Of a stretch of 64,000 bases of DNA, positions 1 to 11,392 are shown piece by piece (position 1 is the first letter of the stretch; every line of letters starts with the position of its first letter). The notes under the pieces were generated by a model. That model was not told the origin of the DNA, did no database searches, and worked only from the letters and a program-made list of their open reading frames with translations. The stretch covers positions 409,612,159-409,676,158 of the forward strand of contig CM066034.1 of NCBI GenBank assembly GCA_033557465.1, in the 5' to 3' direction. The translations under genes were made by a program, and so were the position numbers. The stretch is from Ichthyophis bannanicus (lineage: Eukaryota; Chordata; Amphibia; Gymnophiona; Ichthyophiidae).

Positions 1-2055
1 CTCGAGAACCAAATGCTAATAACACGGAGGCACCACGAGTCGAAGAGGTGGACAGATATGCCTAGCCGCCCAAAGGAATTTCTGCACATCCGGGTGCGAC
101 GAGAGCGAAAGCCCCGCACTCTACCCCGAAAAACAAGCAAAGAGCGGCAAAGTACACCTTGAGAGTGTGTAAGGCGAAACCTCCTTCCAGACCGCTCCGA
201 AGAAATGCTAGAACCTCCGGTAAGCCGGCGGAACGGGGCGAAACCCGTCTCTAGCCTACGCCTCAAAAATGCAGAGGCGAATAACCGCTAAGGATGTCGA
301 TTGCCTCCGGGACCTTAACATAGCAGCAAACACAGAAACCGAGTACCCTCTGCGCCGCCATCGATCCCTCTGAAGAGCCAAGTCGTAAGCAAGAATCGAT
401 CCACTGGCGGCATCAAAACCGGACCCTGAGCCAAGAGGGCAACCACCAAGGAGGAGCAATCAGCAAACGCACCAGATCCGCATACCAGGGACAACGGGGC
501 TAATCCGGAGCAATGAGAATGACCTTGCATTTGTGACTCGATATCCTCCGGAGGACCCCCCCTAGCAAAGGCCAAGGAGGAAATACATAAAGAAGCTTTT
601 CCGTCGGCCAGGGCTGAACCAGACCGTCTAGGCCCTCCGACATGTGCTCTCTGCACATGCTTAAAAATTGGAACACCATGGCAGTGTCCAGAGTCGCCAA
701 AGTCCACTACCGGCTGACCCCAAGGCAACGTGATCTCGTGAAAAATCGTCCAGTTCAGCTCCCATTCTCCGGGATCCAGACGATAACGACCTAGAAAATC
801 AGCCTGCACATCATCCTTCCCTGCCACCGACAGTGCACGAAGAGGCAACTCCGCCTACTGAAACAGAACTGGACTCTTTCAGCAAAAGCGCACTGCCAGT
901 GCCCCCCTGCTTGTTGAGGTAGGCCACAGTCGCTAGACGGACGGAAAACACCCGAACCGCTTGCCCTCCGAGAAGCTACCAGAAATGCAGGAGCGCTAAA
1001 CGAACCGCTCGCAGCTCCACGCGATTGATCAACCAGGTGCTCACGTCCACCGACCAACAGCCTTGTGCTAATCAGGATAGACAATGAGCCCCCAACCTGA
1101 GAGGCTGGCATCCATCATGACCAGAACCCACTCCGGTTCCTCCAGAGGAACCCCTGTCTGAAGACACGCTGGAACTGCCACCACCGCAGACTGACGCGGA
1201 TGTCCATCGGACACCGCAGCCGTTGAGTGAGGGGATGAACCTGAGGAGACCATCTGGAGAGTAAGGCATGCTGCAGCGGACGCATGTGAGCTCTGGCCCA
1301 GGGTACAAAGCCGCTGCCATCGATCCCAACCCTGGAAGTATGTCCAAGCTGATGGCACCGGCAGAAGGAGGAAGGCCATTCCTTGAGCTATCAGCATTTG
1401 TACCCTGACTGGCGGCAGAAGAACCCTTCCACAGCTTGTGTCGCACAAAGCTCCAAGGGACAGCAACCGTTGCACCGGAAGCAACTGATGCTTTGCCCGG
1501 CTAATGACCCAACCGAGGCGGTGCAGAAACTGCACGACCCGAGCTGCTGTAGAACCTGCCAGGATCCGCCAATCGTCCAGGTAGGGATGAATCTGAACAC
1601 CTCCATTGCGAAGAGCCACCACCACCGTCACCTTGGTGAAGGTGCGCGGCGCGGTCGCCAGACCGAACGGTAATGCCCGAAACCAAAAATGCCCCATAGG
1701 AACTGCAAGACACAGAAAGTACCGATGGTCCGGTCGTATCGGAATGTGCAGGTAAGCTTCCATGAGACCCATGGAAGACAGCCACTCTCCTGGCTTCACT
1801 GCACGAATAACCGACCGCAGGGTCTCCAACCAAAAGTGCAGAACCCGTAAGCAGCGGCTCACCTGCTGGAGATCCAGAATCGGACGAAACGACCCTACTT
1901 TCTTGTGGGCACAACAAGTAAATCGAGAAGCGACCTAACCTGTACTGGTCTAGCAGATCCGGCTGCATAGTCCGCAACCGCAACAAATGTTGTAGCGTTT
2001 CCCCGATCGCCTGCCTCTTTGAGCGCGGACCGCAGGGGAATACCACAAAGGCACC
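1..2055 (-). mobile_element. DIRS retrotransposon copy A, partial, running off the left edge
   Basis: Read on the minus strand, this holds the pol part of a DIRS-type retrotransposon: reverse transcriptase (about 2046-1270), RNase H and methyltransferase (about 1200-315), then the start of the tyrosine recombinase (from about 400 to base 1). Recombinase-type peptide such as SILAYDLALQ and RSRRQSTSLA is readable at 300-400, and eroded sequence like VLxFLxxGLxxG at 1-250. The copy is cut off by the window edge on one side. On the other it stops abruptly at about 2055, just inside the N-terminus of the RT, where unrelated sequence begins. Gag is absent here; a possible matching 5' end lies at 5.3-6.3 kb. 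The copy is old, with several frameshifts. Confidence 0.85.
315..2046 (-). pseudogene. DIRS A reverse transcriptase-RNase H (broken)
   Basis: This was the polymerase of copy A, which copies element RNA into DNA. Visible motifs in order are SIYLL near the N-terminus, METLRSVI-like (LETLRSVIRAVKPGEWL), the palm segment AYLHIPIRPDH, ALPFGLATAPRTFTKV, the catalytic YLDDW intact at about 1590, then the RNase H start MMDASLSGWG, and the RNase H/methyltransferase boundary VQADFLGRYRLDPGEW. The reading frame changes several times (breaks near 1500-1860, 1100 and 850), so no functional protein can be made. All residues named are read directly; the family assignment follows from the order of DIRS pol motifs, which recur in copies C, D, F and G in this window. 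Confidence 0.85.
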
Positions 2056-2918
2056 TCCTTATAAAATTTCCCCAATGAGAGGGAAAAAGCAGTGAATTGC
2101 ATTGCATACAAATACATGCAAAGCCCTTCAGTGTTATACAAAAAGACCGATGCGGACGCTGTTAATATTTTTAATGCACCCTTTACCTAGAAAGTTACGT
2201 AGAGACCCCTAAGGCTCTGCTGTGGTTATCTGCAGAGAACTTTAGTGGTTCCATTAAAATATAATAACTTGAGCCAATGTTTCCGGAACATGGGAGGGTC
2301 CTCCTGATCGGTGAAGTAATTGTGGGAGGAGACTGGAAGGAAACCTGACTAACATAAAGGCCAAGCCTAAGGGGAGTTTCCTGTGTTTGGCTGGCTAAGT
2401 CACTATACCACAGTGGCTGGTGCCTCCTGGCTCTAACCGCCAGGGTGCCACAAGGGAGGAGATGGGATCTCTGGCTAACCGAGCCAATGACCCAAAAGAA
2501 GAGTATTGGCAAGGACAGAGTAGGACAACACGCTAGTGTGAAGGAGCCACACCACAGGAGGAAGCCTCTACATATCCAAAAGGAAAGTACCACCACTGAT
2601 CCTGGAGAAAGGGAAGAAGAGGAACAAGTGGACATCTCGTAGAACTGAAACAAGGAGGGCTAGGCTCTACAGGAGTGCAGGGCCTGTGATGACATCTGGA
2701 TTCAACAGGGACTGAAGAGGAGGAGCTCCCTGACTCAGGGAAAGTCCCAGCAGAAGGAAAAGCATCTGCTTTCGTCATATTTGTTTATCATGCAGACAAT
2801 TGCTACTATTGTTTGACTCTTAACTTCCAGTAAACTTTTGGATCAGAACAAATCCTGGCCTGGACTAAGAGAATGGAAGTGGTGAGGGGTGGAGTGACTG
2901 AAACAAGGAGCCAATCTT
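2056..2918. other. Unassigned sequence
   Basis: No gene is recognised. A 152-codon open frame on the minus strand (2195-2653) has low-complexity Ser/Pro/Leu content and no family motif, so I treat it as chance. The stretch sits between a truncated DIRS copy and an L2 LINE and could be an LTR or another old repeat, but I see no convincing terminal repeats or target duplication. Confidence 0.4.
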
Positions 2919-4830
2919 TATCTTTATTGAGTATTTAATATACCGCTCAGGCAAATTGCGTCAGAGCGGTGTACAATATGCAAAAAACAGCTGCAAGGAA
3001 GAAACAGAAAAGAACGCCAAATATATAATAGGATAGATCAGAGGAAAAGGAGAGAGGTAGAGAGGGGGGTAAGGTAACATAAATAGGGACTTACAAGAGA
3101 AAAATCAACGGAGGGAGGGGGGTGGGGAGGGAGATGGGGGAAGATCAAATGCGAGACAAAAAAAGGTAAGTCTTCAAACGGGTTTTAAAAGTTTTTGTGG
3201 AAAGTTCCAGGCGGAGGTCCGGGGGAAGCGAATTCCAGAGGCGGGGTCCAAGGAAATAAAAGGCAGAGGAGCGGGTGGATTCAAGGTGAGCCTGTGAGGG
3301 GGAGGGTAGGAGTAGACGATTAGCATGAATAGAACGAAGAGAACGGTGGGGAGTGTGAAGATGGATCTGGTCTGCGAGGTAGAGTGGAGTACCGGAGTGA
3401 ATAGATTTGTGAACAAAAGTGAGGACCTTATATTGAATACGGAAGGGAACAGGGAGCCAGTGCAGATGTATGAGGAGGGGAGTGACATGATCGAAGCGAG
3501 AGGAACAGGTGAGAATGCGGGCAGCAGTATGATGGACTCTCTGAAGGCGTTTCAATTGGGACTGGGGAAGACCGGCCAGGGAAGCATTACAATAATCGAG
3601 ACGGGTAACAACGAGTGATAGAAGGAGGGTGGTCATAGAGAAAGAGAGAAAAGGACGAACAGAGCGAAGTTGACGCAAAGTAGAGAAACAGCGTTGGACG
3701 ACAGAGGAAATATGGGCTTGGAAAGACAGGGAGGAATCAAGGGTAACGCCTAGATAACGTAAAGATGAAACAAGAGGAATAGGAGAAGAGGAAAGCACAG
3801 GGAGAAGAGAGGGGATGGGACTGCCGGAAGTGAACCATATAGCTGAGGTCTTGGAGAGATTAACATGCAAGAAATTAGAGGAAAGCCAGGAAGCCACAGT
3901 GGAGAGACAGTTGTTGAGAGGGGAGATATCAGGGGAGACAGAATTTGTATGATGGAGTAGAAAAATGTCATCGGCATAATAATGTGCAGATATACCGTGT
4001 TGTTGTACTAGGAGAGCAAGAGGAGCTAGAAAGACATTGAACAGAAGGGGGGCGAGAACAGATCCCTGCGGGACACCACAGGGAAGGGGAGTGGACGGTG
4101 AAGAAAGGGGACCAGTGGACACACAAAAGAACGACCTGAAAGAAAGGACTGAAACCAGCGAAGAACAGTGCCAGAAAGACCCGCATCAGATAGGCGTGAG
4201 AGGAGGGTGCGGTGATCAACAAGGTCAAATGCAGCAGAGAGATCAAGTGAAACGGCGATAGTGAGAAGACCACGGTCATGGGCAGAGTGAAGCTCATTAA
4301 GGAGAGAAAGGAGAACAGTTTCAGTGCTATAGCCGGGGCGGAAACCAGATTGGAGAGGGTGCAAGGTAAGTGAAGCTTCGAGATGTGAAGATAGCTGGGA
4401 AAAGACAAGTTTTTCGAGGAGCTTAGAGGGAAAAGGCAGGTTGGAGATAGGACGCCAGTTGAAAAGGGAGGATGGATCAAGGGAGCTCTTTTTCAGGATG
4501 GGGCGAATGACTGCATGCTTCCAGAGAGTGGGGAAAATACCGGTGGATAGGCTGTTATTAATGATGGAAAGAAGATAAGGGGAAAGAGCCAGAGAAGGAT
4601 CTAATAACCAACGAGAAGGAATGGGGTCAGAGGGATACGAGGTTTTGCGAACAGAATGAAAGACCTTAGAAAGAGTAGAAGCTGAGATGGGCTCGAAGGA
4701 GGACCATCGGTGGGAAAGGGGGGGGACACAATGAGAAGAGGGCAGAGTGGGAGAAGGGGGAGGAGTGGGTAAAGGATTAAGTGGGGGAGGAGAAAGGGGG
4801 GGAGGATCTTTCTGGTAAGTTGGTGCAACC
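2919..4830 (-). mobile_element. L2-clade LINE, 5'-truncated (copy 1)
   Basis: The minus strand encodes the reverse transcriptase of an L2/CR1-group non-LTR retrotransposon. N-terminal RT (about 4810-4050) shows ISNLPFPSKLLEKLV and LDLSAAFDLVDH; the central and C-terminal part (4122-3145) shows CGVPQGSVLAPLLF, the catalytic YADDIFLL, and the C-terminal LHWLPVPFRIQYKVL block. One frameshift at about 4030-4120 separates the halves. The endonuclease domain is missing, as expected for 5' truncation. The 3' end holds a stem-loop (2943-2969) and an AAAGAT-type tail at about 2919-2935. The sense strand is strongly pyrimidine-rich, so the + strand looks purine-rich throughout. The same family appears at 34561-35580 and 61589-61710. 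Confidence 0.88.
2943..2969 (-). repeat. L2 3'-end stem-loop (copy 1)
   Basis: On the + strand CCGCTC (2943-2948) and GAGCGG (2964-2969) form a 6-bp stem just before the 3' tail. The same hairpin with different but still pairing bases occurs in the other two L2 copies, which points to a conserved RNA structure used in reverse-transcriptase recognition. Confidence 0.75.
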
Positions 4831-5260
4831 TGGAAACCAGAAACTGCACAAATGAAACCTGAAAGTAGCAGTATTATATCCATGAAGCTGTACCCCTGCT
4901 TTACTACAAGGGAAATACAGACAGACAATGAGGCCTCTCACACAGGAAGGGTTGCAGTTCAATGTACCCACAATTTAAATGTAAGCAGGGGAAATTTCAA
5001 GTAGCTCCAATTAATGCAGTGCCATTTTACCAAACAGGCATCACCTGACCCCCCTAGTGGTGTTCTCCCATGTACCACACTAGGGAGCAGGAGAGACTAG
5101 GGATTTCTCCTGCCCTCAGACATTCTCAGTAAGAGACGAGAGAGGAATTGCAGGGTTTAGGGCAGCCCCAATATTTGTGCCACTGGAGAGAAGTGTGAAC
5201 AGGAGGAAGGCAGAGCCTATACCATTATTATACCAGTGCTAAAAAAGGTGAGCAGCTTTT
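4831..5260. other. Unassigned sequence between L2 and DIRS 5' end
   Basis: No open frame, family motif or terminal repeat is recognised. It could be what remains of the DIRS element interrupted by the L2, or another short old repeat. Confidence 0.35.
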
Positions 5261-6300
5261 CTTTTATACATCGACTGGTCCATGTAAAAAAAATAGGAAA
5301 TCTAACGAACCCTGGGCCTCAAGGGACGAAGATTTACTAGTTTCTGCCTTCACAGGAGTCTTATGTGACTTAGAGCTCTGCCTCCCTGCACGCTGCAAAA
5401 GCGCGGGAGAATCAGCAGGCGCTGAGGTAATCGCGGCTGCGGATCCTGCTTCAAGCAATGAAACCGGAAGCCGCTCCCCAAATCCCGAACCTGCCATCAC
5501 GGGTCGAAAAACCCAAAATAAAACTAATCCTATAAACAGCAATGCCCGACGCAGACTGCCGCTCAAAAATACCGACAAAAATAAAATGGCGCTCCCGCCT
5601 CACCCGCCGGTCTAAAAACCGCCAAACACCGACCCAAGAACCAACCTTTCACACAAAAAATTAGTTGTCACACCAGGACCAAACCCAGGGAACAGGAAGA
5701 AGACCACAGCTTACCTTGAACACAACCCACAAGGCTTTTGTCTCTAATCGCCTGCTGCTAGCAAGGCACCGAGACAAAGGGAACAGTGGCGGAAAGATGA
5801 TACTGGGGCTCCCAGCACCTACTAAACCCCTTGTGTACTAGCGGATCCTCCGGAAGCAGGCTCTGCCCCCGGTTAGTCAGATAATCAAACACAAACAAAA
5901 AGTAACCGAGAATCGCTGTACTACACTTCCAATTACTGTCACTGCTGTGAAGGAATAAGGGAGCGCTTCCTGCTATGTAGCACTGCCAGAGCCAGTGAGC
6001 AAGGTTCCCTTTTGCAAAGTTTAAGCTGTCTGATAGATATATATAGATATATATATATTTTTGTTTTTTAATTCTTTTATTTTTCTTCTTCCTATTTCCC
6101 ATGAAACAAAAAACCATCCCATAGCCTGTCCAAATCCGTCTCTCCTGGGAGCCTGCCAGAGATACGTCCTCTCTAGCTGCTGAGGACTGAAGACTGGCTT
6201 TCGGACACCAGAGGGAGCTATAGCAACTGCAAGCAAATGTTTCAACATTCAGTCCTCAGCTGCTAGAAGGGATTGACTACCCAACTGTACCTGGACTGGC
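5261..6300 (-). mobile_element. Probable DIRS 5' end and leader
   Basis: Read on the minus strand from about 6300, the sequence starts with a CCAGTCCAGGTACAG-like stretch followed by CAGCTGCTGAGGACTGA, which resembles the left ends of DIRS C and D (GACCAGTCCAGACAAA, then CCAGCAGAT...GGAGACAGAG). The following kilobase has the mixed, GC-rich untranslated character of the leader ahead of gag in copies C, F and G. It could be the 5' end of copy A with gag replaced, or of another DIRS family. A 104-codon open frame at 5264-5578 (minus) has no gag features and I do not call it a gene. An AT dinucleotide run lies at 6033-6060. Confidence 0.45.
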
Positions 6301-6920
6301 CCGGAGAGACGAAGAGGAATAGACGATTACTAAATGAAGCGGGAAATTTCTAGTAATTACAATCATAACTTTTAAATTTTAAGACGTCTGTGTTTTCTAT
6401 CAGAATCAGAGCCATAATTTTTGTGCGCTCTCTTGGCGAGGTGTGCGCGCGCACAGCTTAGAGGGAACAGTGGATTACAGCTAAAACAAACAGTCAGGGC
6501 CTAGCAGCAGCAGTTTAAGTTTAAATTTAAACACACAAAAGAGAGCTTTCTAGTTAAATTTAGAACCCAGCAGAGAGCTTCTAGTTTAAATTTCATACTA
6601 AGTCAGAGCCAATAAGCAGCAAAGAGCTTTAACTTAGATCAAATCAGAATATAAAACTTAGCATAAAAGGCAAAACAGGGTCAGTATTTGAGCACTAAAT
6701 GTCTTTTAGAATCCTTTACAAAGAGGCCTTCTACCTAGGGGGCAAGAGACATGTGAAACTTTTTATCCAAGTCAGTCATACATTAAGGACCTGCGATTAA
6801 TTAAGCTTCAAGTTTACAAGGTATATTAAACGTATTAGGTACACTTTTATTAGTATAAGTATCCACAGCAACCCTTAGTAAGTAAAGAAATTAAAGATCT
6901 AAAACACAAGCTTAAAACTA
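6301..6920 (+). other. AT-rich stretch, possibly CR1 5' leader
   Basis: There is no coding signal. It directly precedes the CR1 ORF1 fragment and has a repeated motif built on GAGAGCTTTCTAGTT followed by AAATTT at about 6541-6595, which suggests a CR1 5' untranslated region. The upstream limit is not visible. Confidence 0.35.
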
Positions 6921-6921
6921 A

Positions 6922-7833
6922 GATGCAGACAGCAGTCCAGCAGCGAGATGGGGGCTTTCCAGTCTTTTGCATTGAGTATCACATGTATGATTTTCTCCCA
7001 GTTGATGAGAGGTCTTACGTGTGCACTAGATGCAAGGAGCTCTTTGCTCTCAGGGAACGAGTCCATTCTCTAGAGGCTAGAGTAGCAGACTTGGAAAACA
7101 TAAGACAAAGAGGTACATATTAGAGACCTACAGGGATACAGTCCTGAAATCCCACCTCCAGTCTGGCAGCATCCCTGTTGCCATGGAAGAGAGGTCATGT
7201 GATAGAGGAGCATCACCCTGGTGTGGCAGGAAGTGATCCTGTAACTAGGACCTGTCCTCCAGGTGATGTAAAACCCTCTCGTGCCGAGGAAGTTTCTCCA
7301 GGGCCATGTGCACAAGAGAGAAGGGTTAGGACAGCCGTTATAGTTGGTGATTCAATCATTAGGCATGTAAATAGCTGGGTAGCTGGTGGACATGAGGATC
7401 ACCTGGTAACATGCTTGCCTGGTGTGAAGGTAGCAGACCTCACGTGCCACCTAGATAAGGTCTTAGATAGTGCTGGAGAGGAGTCTGCTTTCTTGGTACA
7501 TGTCGGTACCAATGACATAGGAAGAAGTGGTAGGGAGGTTTTGGAGGCTAAATTTAGGTTTTTAGGTAGGAAGTTGAAATCCAGAACTTCCAGGGTAGCT
7601 TTCTCCGAAATGCTTCCCTTTCTACATGCAGGACCCAAAAGGCAGGCAGAGCTCCGGAGTCTCGATGCATGGATGAGACGATGGTGTAAGGATGAGGGTT
7701 TTGGATTTGTTAGAAACTGGGGAAGAGGAGATCTTCCAAAAGGGATGGGCTCCATCTTAACCAGGATGGAACCAGGCTGCTGGCAGAGTGACAACTCCCA
7801 GGAGTCTGGACTGGACTTGGGGCTACATGGAGA
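6922..7833 (+). pseudogene. CR1 ORF1 with zinc-binding region and SGNH esterase domain (partial)
   Basis: Two open pieces belong to the first protein of a CR1 LINE. Piece 1 (6923-7123) has CTRCKELFALRERVHSLEAR, a Cys pair followed by a short coiled coil. Piece 2 (7178-7855) carries an SGNH/GDSL hydrolase: the nucleophile block VIVGDSIIRHV at residues about 54-64 and the GTNDIGRSGREV block at about 109-120, containing the conserved Asn. Such esterase domains are known in CR1 ORF1 and may act on membranes or lipids. The C-terminal Asp-x-x-His block is not seen, because the sequence is interrupted at 7828-7833 by the right end of DIRS copy B. The stop at the end of piece 1 and the frame change between pieces show it is dead. 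Confidence 0.8.
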
Positions 7834-7865
7834 AAGCACAGTTACTTACCTGTAACAGGTGATCT

Positions 7866-8000
7866 CTGGGAACAGCAGGAATAAGTCTTCACATATGGGT
7901 ACGATTCCCAGCGTCCTATCAAGAGCTTTTGGAAGCATCCCATCACGCCTGCGTGCTGCCTTCCCTAACTGCCTCTCCTCAGTTAAGTTTTAAAGCTGAG
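7866..8000 (+). repeat. DIRS B right inverted terminal repeat
   Basis: This + strand stretch, running from AGCAGGAATAAGTCTTCACA to CTGCCTCTCCTCAGTT, matches the minus strand of 11230-11380 over more than 120 bp with few differences. Together they are the two inverted ends of copy B. Confidence 0.8.
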
Positions 8001-8065
8001 ACAAAGAGAGAGAGAAAGGAAAGATAGAGATACAACTCCTGGGGAGGTGGGTGGGTTGTGAAGAC

Positions 8066-8155
8066 TTATTCCTGCTGTTACCAGAGATCACCTGTTACAG
8101 GTAAGTAACTGTGCTATCTCCAGGAACAAGCAGGAATTTCACATATGGGGACTCC
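8066..8155. repeat. DIRS B internal complementary region
   Basis: The + strand contains CACCTGTTACAGGTAAGTAA followed by CTGTGCTATCTCCAGGAAC. The first part is the complement of the right end at 7834-7880, the second equals the left end at 11392 read on the minus strand. It is therefore a stored copy of the circle junction, the hallmark of DIRS elements. Confidence 0.75.
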
Positions 8156-8862
8156 CAAGCTGAGATGCCTGGAGTCCCAGCATGTCATAGGTTGGAACAT
8201 GCTATCTCCCAGAACACCAGGCATCCTGAGGATGGAGGATAGGAGTTGAAGAAAAAAATGCTGTGGAACAGCAAACCTAGCATAGGACTCCAGAGAAGGA
8301 GTCCATGTGTGGATGATGATTGTCATCAATGATGTTGCAAGAAGACTACAATAGAGACATGTCTGATAAGCTGCCCCAAGGCAAGATTGAAACAGAGGTG
8401 GTAACTCAGAGAGGAAAACTCCACACTGGAAAGTGAAAAAAACTAGAGAGGCTGAAGAGAAAGCCTCCCAGTAAGTAATTCCACTCTTACAGAGGAAAAA
8501 CTTGGTAAGAGGGTGAAGAGAATGGAGCTGAAGACTTATGAAGTAGTAAGTCTATAGAAAGGAAAAATACATACTGGCACAGGAACTATCATCTGATAGT
8601 GGTTAGACCTCTTTCCCTAGCAGGAAAAAAGAGGAGAAACCTGACTTATAGGCATGAACATCCTGACAGCTCATAGAAATATAGAAAAAATGGATATCTT
8701 TTGGAAAGAGATCCCTGTGTAGGGGTTAGAATAAAGCAGTGGATTGCCTCTATTGAGAAGAATCAACTGTAGAGTCTAACCCCAAGAGTCACAAGCATCT
8801 GATGAATGATCAGAAACCCTGCAGGTGCTGGGTTTGCTGAGCCTGGTGAGAGGTTGGATTCT

Positions 8863-11000
8863 TTAGACCAGGACTATGCTTTCCCTGTTGGGGAACATCT
8901 GTATGATGGGCAAGTGATGAATAAAACCTTCTTCTCCTGTGGGAAGAAAGTTTGGTAGGACATTTCCTACGTACTGGGACAGAGGAAGGGGTAAAAGAAC
9001 CCTTAGGAACAGGTAAATCAGTGGACAACTGAGTAACCTGACGTAAAGACTCCTTGTTGAAAAGATTTTCTCCAGTGCAAGGAGTATGTCCCAGCCTTTG
9101 TTGTGCCCATTTGTCCAAGTCTGAAGCCAGGCTCTACGTCGTGCCCCTATAGCTATAGCAGAAGTCCTGCTAACAGACTCAAAAGAGTCTAGGGAAGCAC
9201 GAGAAAGAAACCAAGAGATATTCTGGATATGCTTAAGCAGTGAGGAATAGTCTGGACTCCTGGAATCTGAAAGGAAAGGAGACAAAAAAATGTAATTGCT
9301 TTGTGACCTCCAAGAGAAAAAGACTCATATAAAATATATATGAGAGAATTCTTGCAGAAAGCATAGATGTCTGGAAGGTTTGATGTCCAAAGTCATCCAG
9401 TGTTTTAGACTGACGACCTGGCAGATAGGAAGAGTGCTTTTTCTTACTCTTTACCTGCCTCATTGCTTATTCCACTACTATGGAATGATGAGGAAGTGGA
9501 GTCTTTTGAAACCCTGGAGAGGGGGGCACCTGATATAACAGATCAGTTGCCCTGAGAGGTGGGGGTACCCGGAAAGGTGTTTCCCACATTCCTAAAAGGA
9601 GATCCTGCAAGGAATGATGCAAAGGAAGCATTATGTTCCCCTTTGCTTTGGTAGAAAGAGCCTTGTGCAGGATCATGTCCTGGGATATTAATGGCAAGAG
9701 ATCTTGCTATATCCCGGAGGAAACTCTGAAAAGAGGGATCCCTAACAGGAATCTCTCTTGGACAGGTTAGATTTAAAGAACTAGCCTGAACATCCACAGA
9801 GGTATCCAAATATATAGCAATAGAAGATCCTGCACAGTGCAGTGTGGAATGCTTAAGGGATGGTTGATGGTACTGGGTATCATGAGCAGCAACCGTCCTT
9901 ACCACATTATCCATGCCAGGTATCGACTCCAAGCTTGGTATAGAAATGAGCGAACCTGTTGAAAAAAAGTATGGTAGGAGTTGGCCACGATGCTACTGTG
10001 GATACCGGTACCGATGTCGGAGTCGAGCCTGACAAAGACATTGGAGTAGTCATCAGTGACAGTTCAATCGGTACCGAGGTGACTGAACCCGTCCAGCCAC
10101 TATCCTCGGTACCGAAGCACCGGTATCGATGTCGGTACCAAAAGCTATTGGTACCGAGTCTTCTAGACTAGAGATAGATTCCAAACTCGGCATCGAGGGC
10201 AGAGAGCCTGATAAGCGAAGCATGGAAGGCACCGACCGCAAAGGTAATGAGGTCGTCGGTACCGTGTGACACAGGTGAAGGAAGGTCAACCAGTGGCAAC
10301 TCAATCGGCCTCAAAGGAACCGAGAGTTGTGGATCCAAATCGTCGGAACAGAGCCTTCGGTACCGCCGATAGCCGGTACCAAGGCGAGTCAGTACCCAGT
10401 CCTCTAGACTGGAGATCAATTCCAGACTCGGCATCGAATCTATCGATGCACATCTGGAGGGTACCGATGCTGGTACCGATAATGGAAAGTCAGTCTGGGG
10501 TGTATCCACCGGTCCCGAAGGTACCGAGGACGCCAGATGACCATCCCTGGTGAGGAGTGTTTCATCCAACACCAGTGCCGATGCCGGGGTATCGGTACCG
10601 CTCGAAGCGGATGCCACCACCGGATACGGCTGAGGTATGTTCTGTAAGGAGTGAACCCCAGGAACAACCTGAAACCCCTTATTTGCTTTGGAGACCGAAG
10701 ACTCCCGCCGGGGTTTTGAAGCCAGTGGGCCCTCGAGGGCAAGGCCGGAGCCGTCTTCATGCTGTGCATGAGACCTACCACTCGAGGACTGGCTAGTCTT
10801 AACAGACTGTTTGTGGGTTACCTGATCCTGTGTGGTAGAAGAAGGGGACGGTGCCCCGAAGTTGGAGGGCAACTGTGTATCGAGGGAACCTCGATGTTGA
10901 AAACCTCTCACCAAAATGTTGTCAGGACCCAAGAAGGTTAGACACCGACTTTGAGGGTCTAAAAATAAAGTTGTACCGCCACAGGTGTGAACATTTCTTG
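8863..11000 (-). pseudogene. DIRS B gag-like protein (broken)
   Basis: This is the first gene of the element, probably a nucleocapsid/capsid-like protein. The region 10168-11358 is open on the minus strand. It includes the leader and then gag proper, with DQVTHKQSVKTSQS, ESSVSKANKGFQVVPG and VVASASSGTDTPASALV, all closely matched in copy E. A Ser/Pro-rich tract follows, encoded by GGTACC-rich DNA (about 9990-10620). The C-terminal helical part (9932-8863) contains SRASLDSFESVSRTSAIAIG and ARRRAWLQ, also shared with E. The initiating finger motif seen in E (CFNC...CLTC) is eroded here to SRCLTFLGPD. Several frameshifts break the frame. Confidence 0.8.
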
Positions 11001-11392
11001 GAGAAAGTGCCTGGCGGTTCCATGAAGGAAAAAGAAGAGGCCTAAAAGATCGTGGGACACTATGAAGAAAAAATATCCCGTGGACAAGAAAAAATTTTTC
11101 AAGAAAAGAAAACACCGGCGGTACCGGTGGCGTCGGGAAGACAGCCGCGACCACAAGAAAACTAAAAAATAAAAAACAAGAATTTTCTGCGGTGACAGGA
11201 GGACGTCCTGCCGGCTCCGCGGAAAAACGAAAACTGAGGAGAGGCAGTTGGGAAAGGCGGGAAGGCAGCACGCAGGCGTGATGGGATGCTTCCAAAAGCT
11301 CTTGATTAGATGCTGGGAAGCGTTCCCGCGCAGACTCCGTCGGTACCGACGTACCCATATGTGAAGACTCATTTCCTGCTTGTTCCTGGAGA

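Larger units (their letters stand above)
7834..11392 (-). mobile_element. DIRS retrotransposon copy B, internally deleted (gag only)
   Basis: On the minus strand the left end is at about 11392 (CTCCAGGAACAAGCAGGAA) and the right end at about 7834. Inverted terminal repeats are at 11240-11380 and 7875-8000. An internal complementary region at 8066-8155 reads as the right end joined to the left end. Between them lie a leader, a gag-like gene (about 11000-8870) and only about 700 bp of 3' sequence. No reverse transcriptase or recombinase is present, so the copy looks like a non-autonomous deletion derivative. A TGGAGA motif (TCTCCA on the element strand) occurs at both boundaries (7828-7833 and 11387-11392). 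Copy E at 59.4 kb is the same family. Confidence 0.82.

Noticed and set aside
2195..2653. 152-codon minus-strand frame
   Set aside because: Low-complexity composition and no recognisable motif; no copy elsewhere in the window.
5264..5578. Minus-strand 104-codon frame with a signal-peptide-like start
   Set aside because: No family resemblance, located in a probable DIRS leader, and no supporting splice or start context.
9990..10620. Array of GGTACC sites as a stand-alone regulatory element or satellite
   Set aside because: The tract lies within gag coding sequence in both B and E; kept only as a finding about coding repeat structure.
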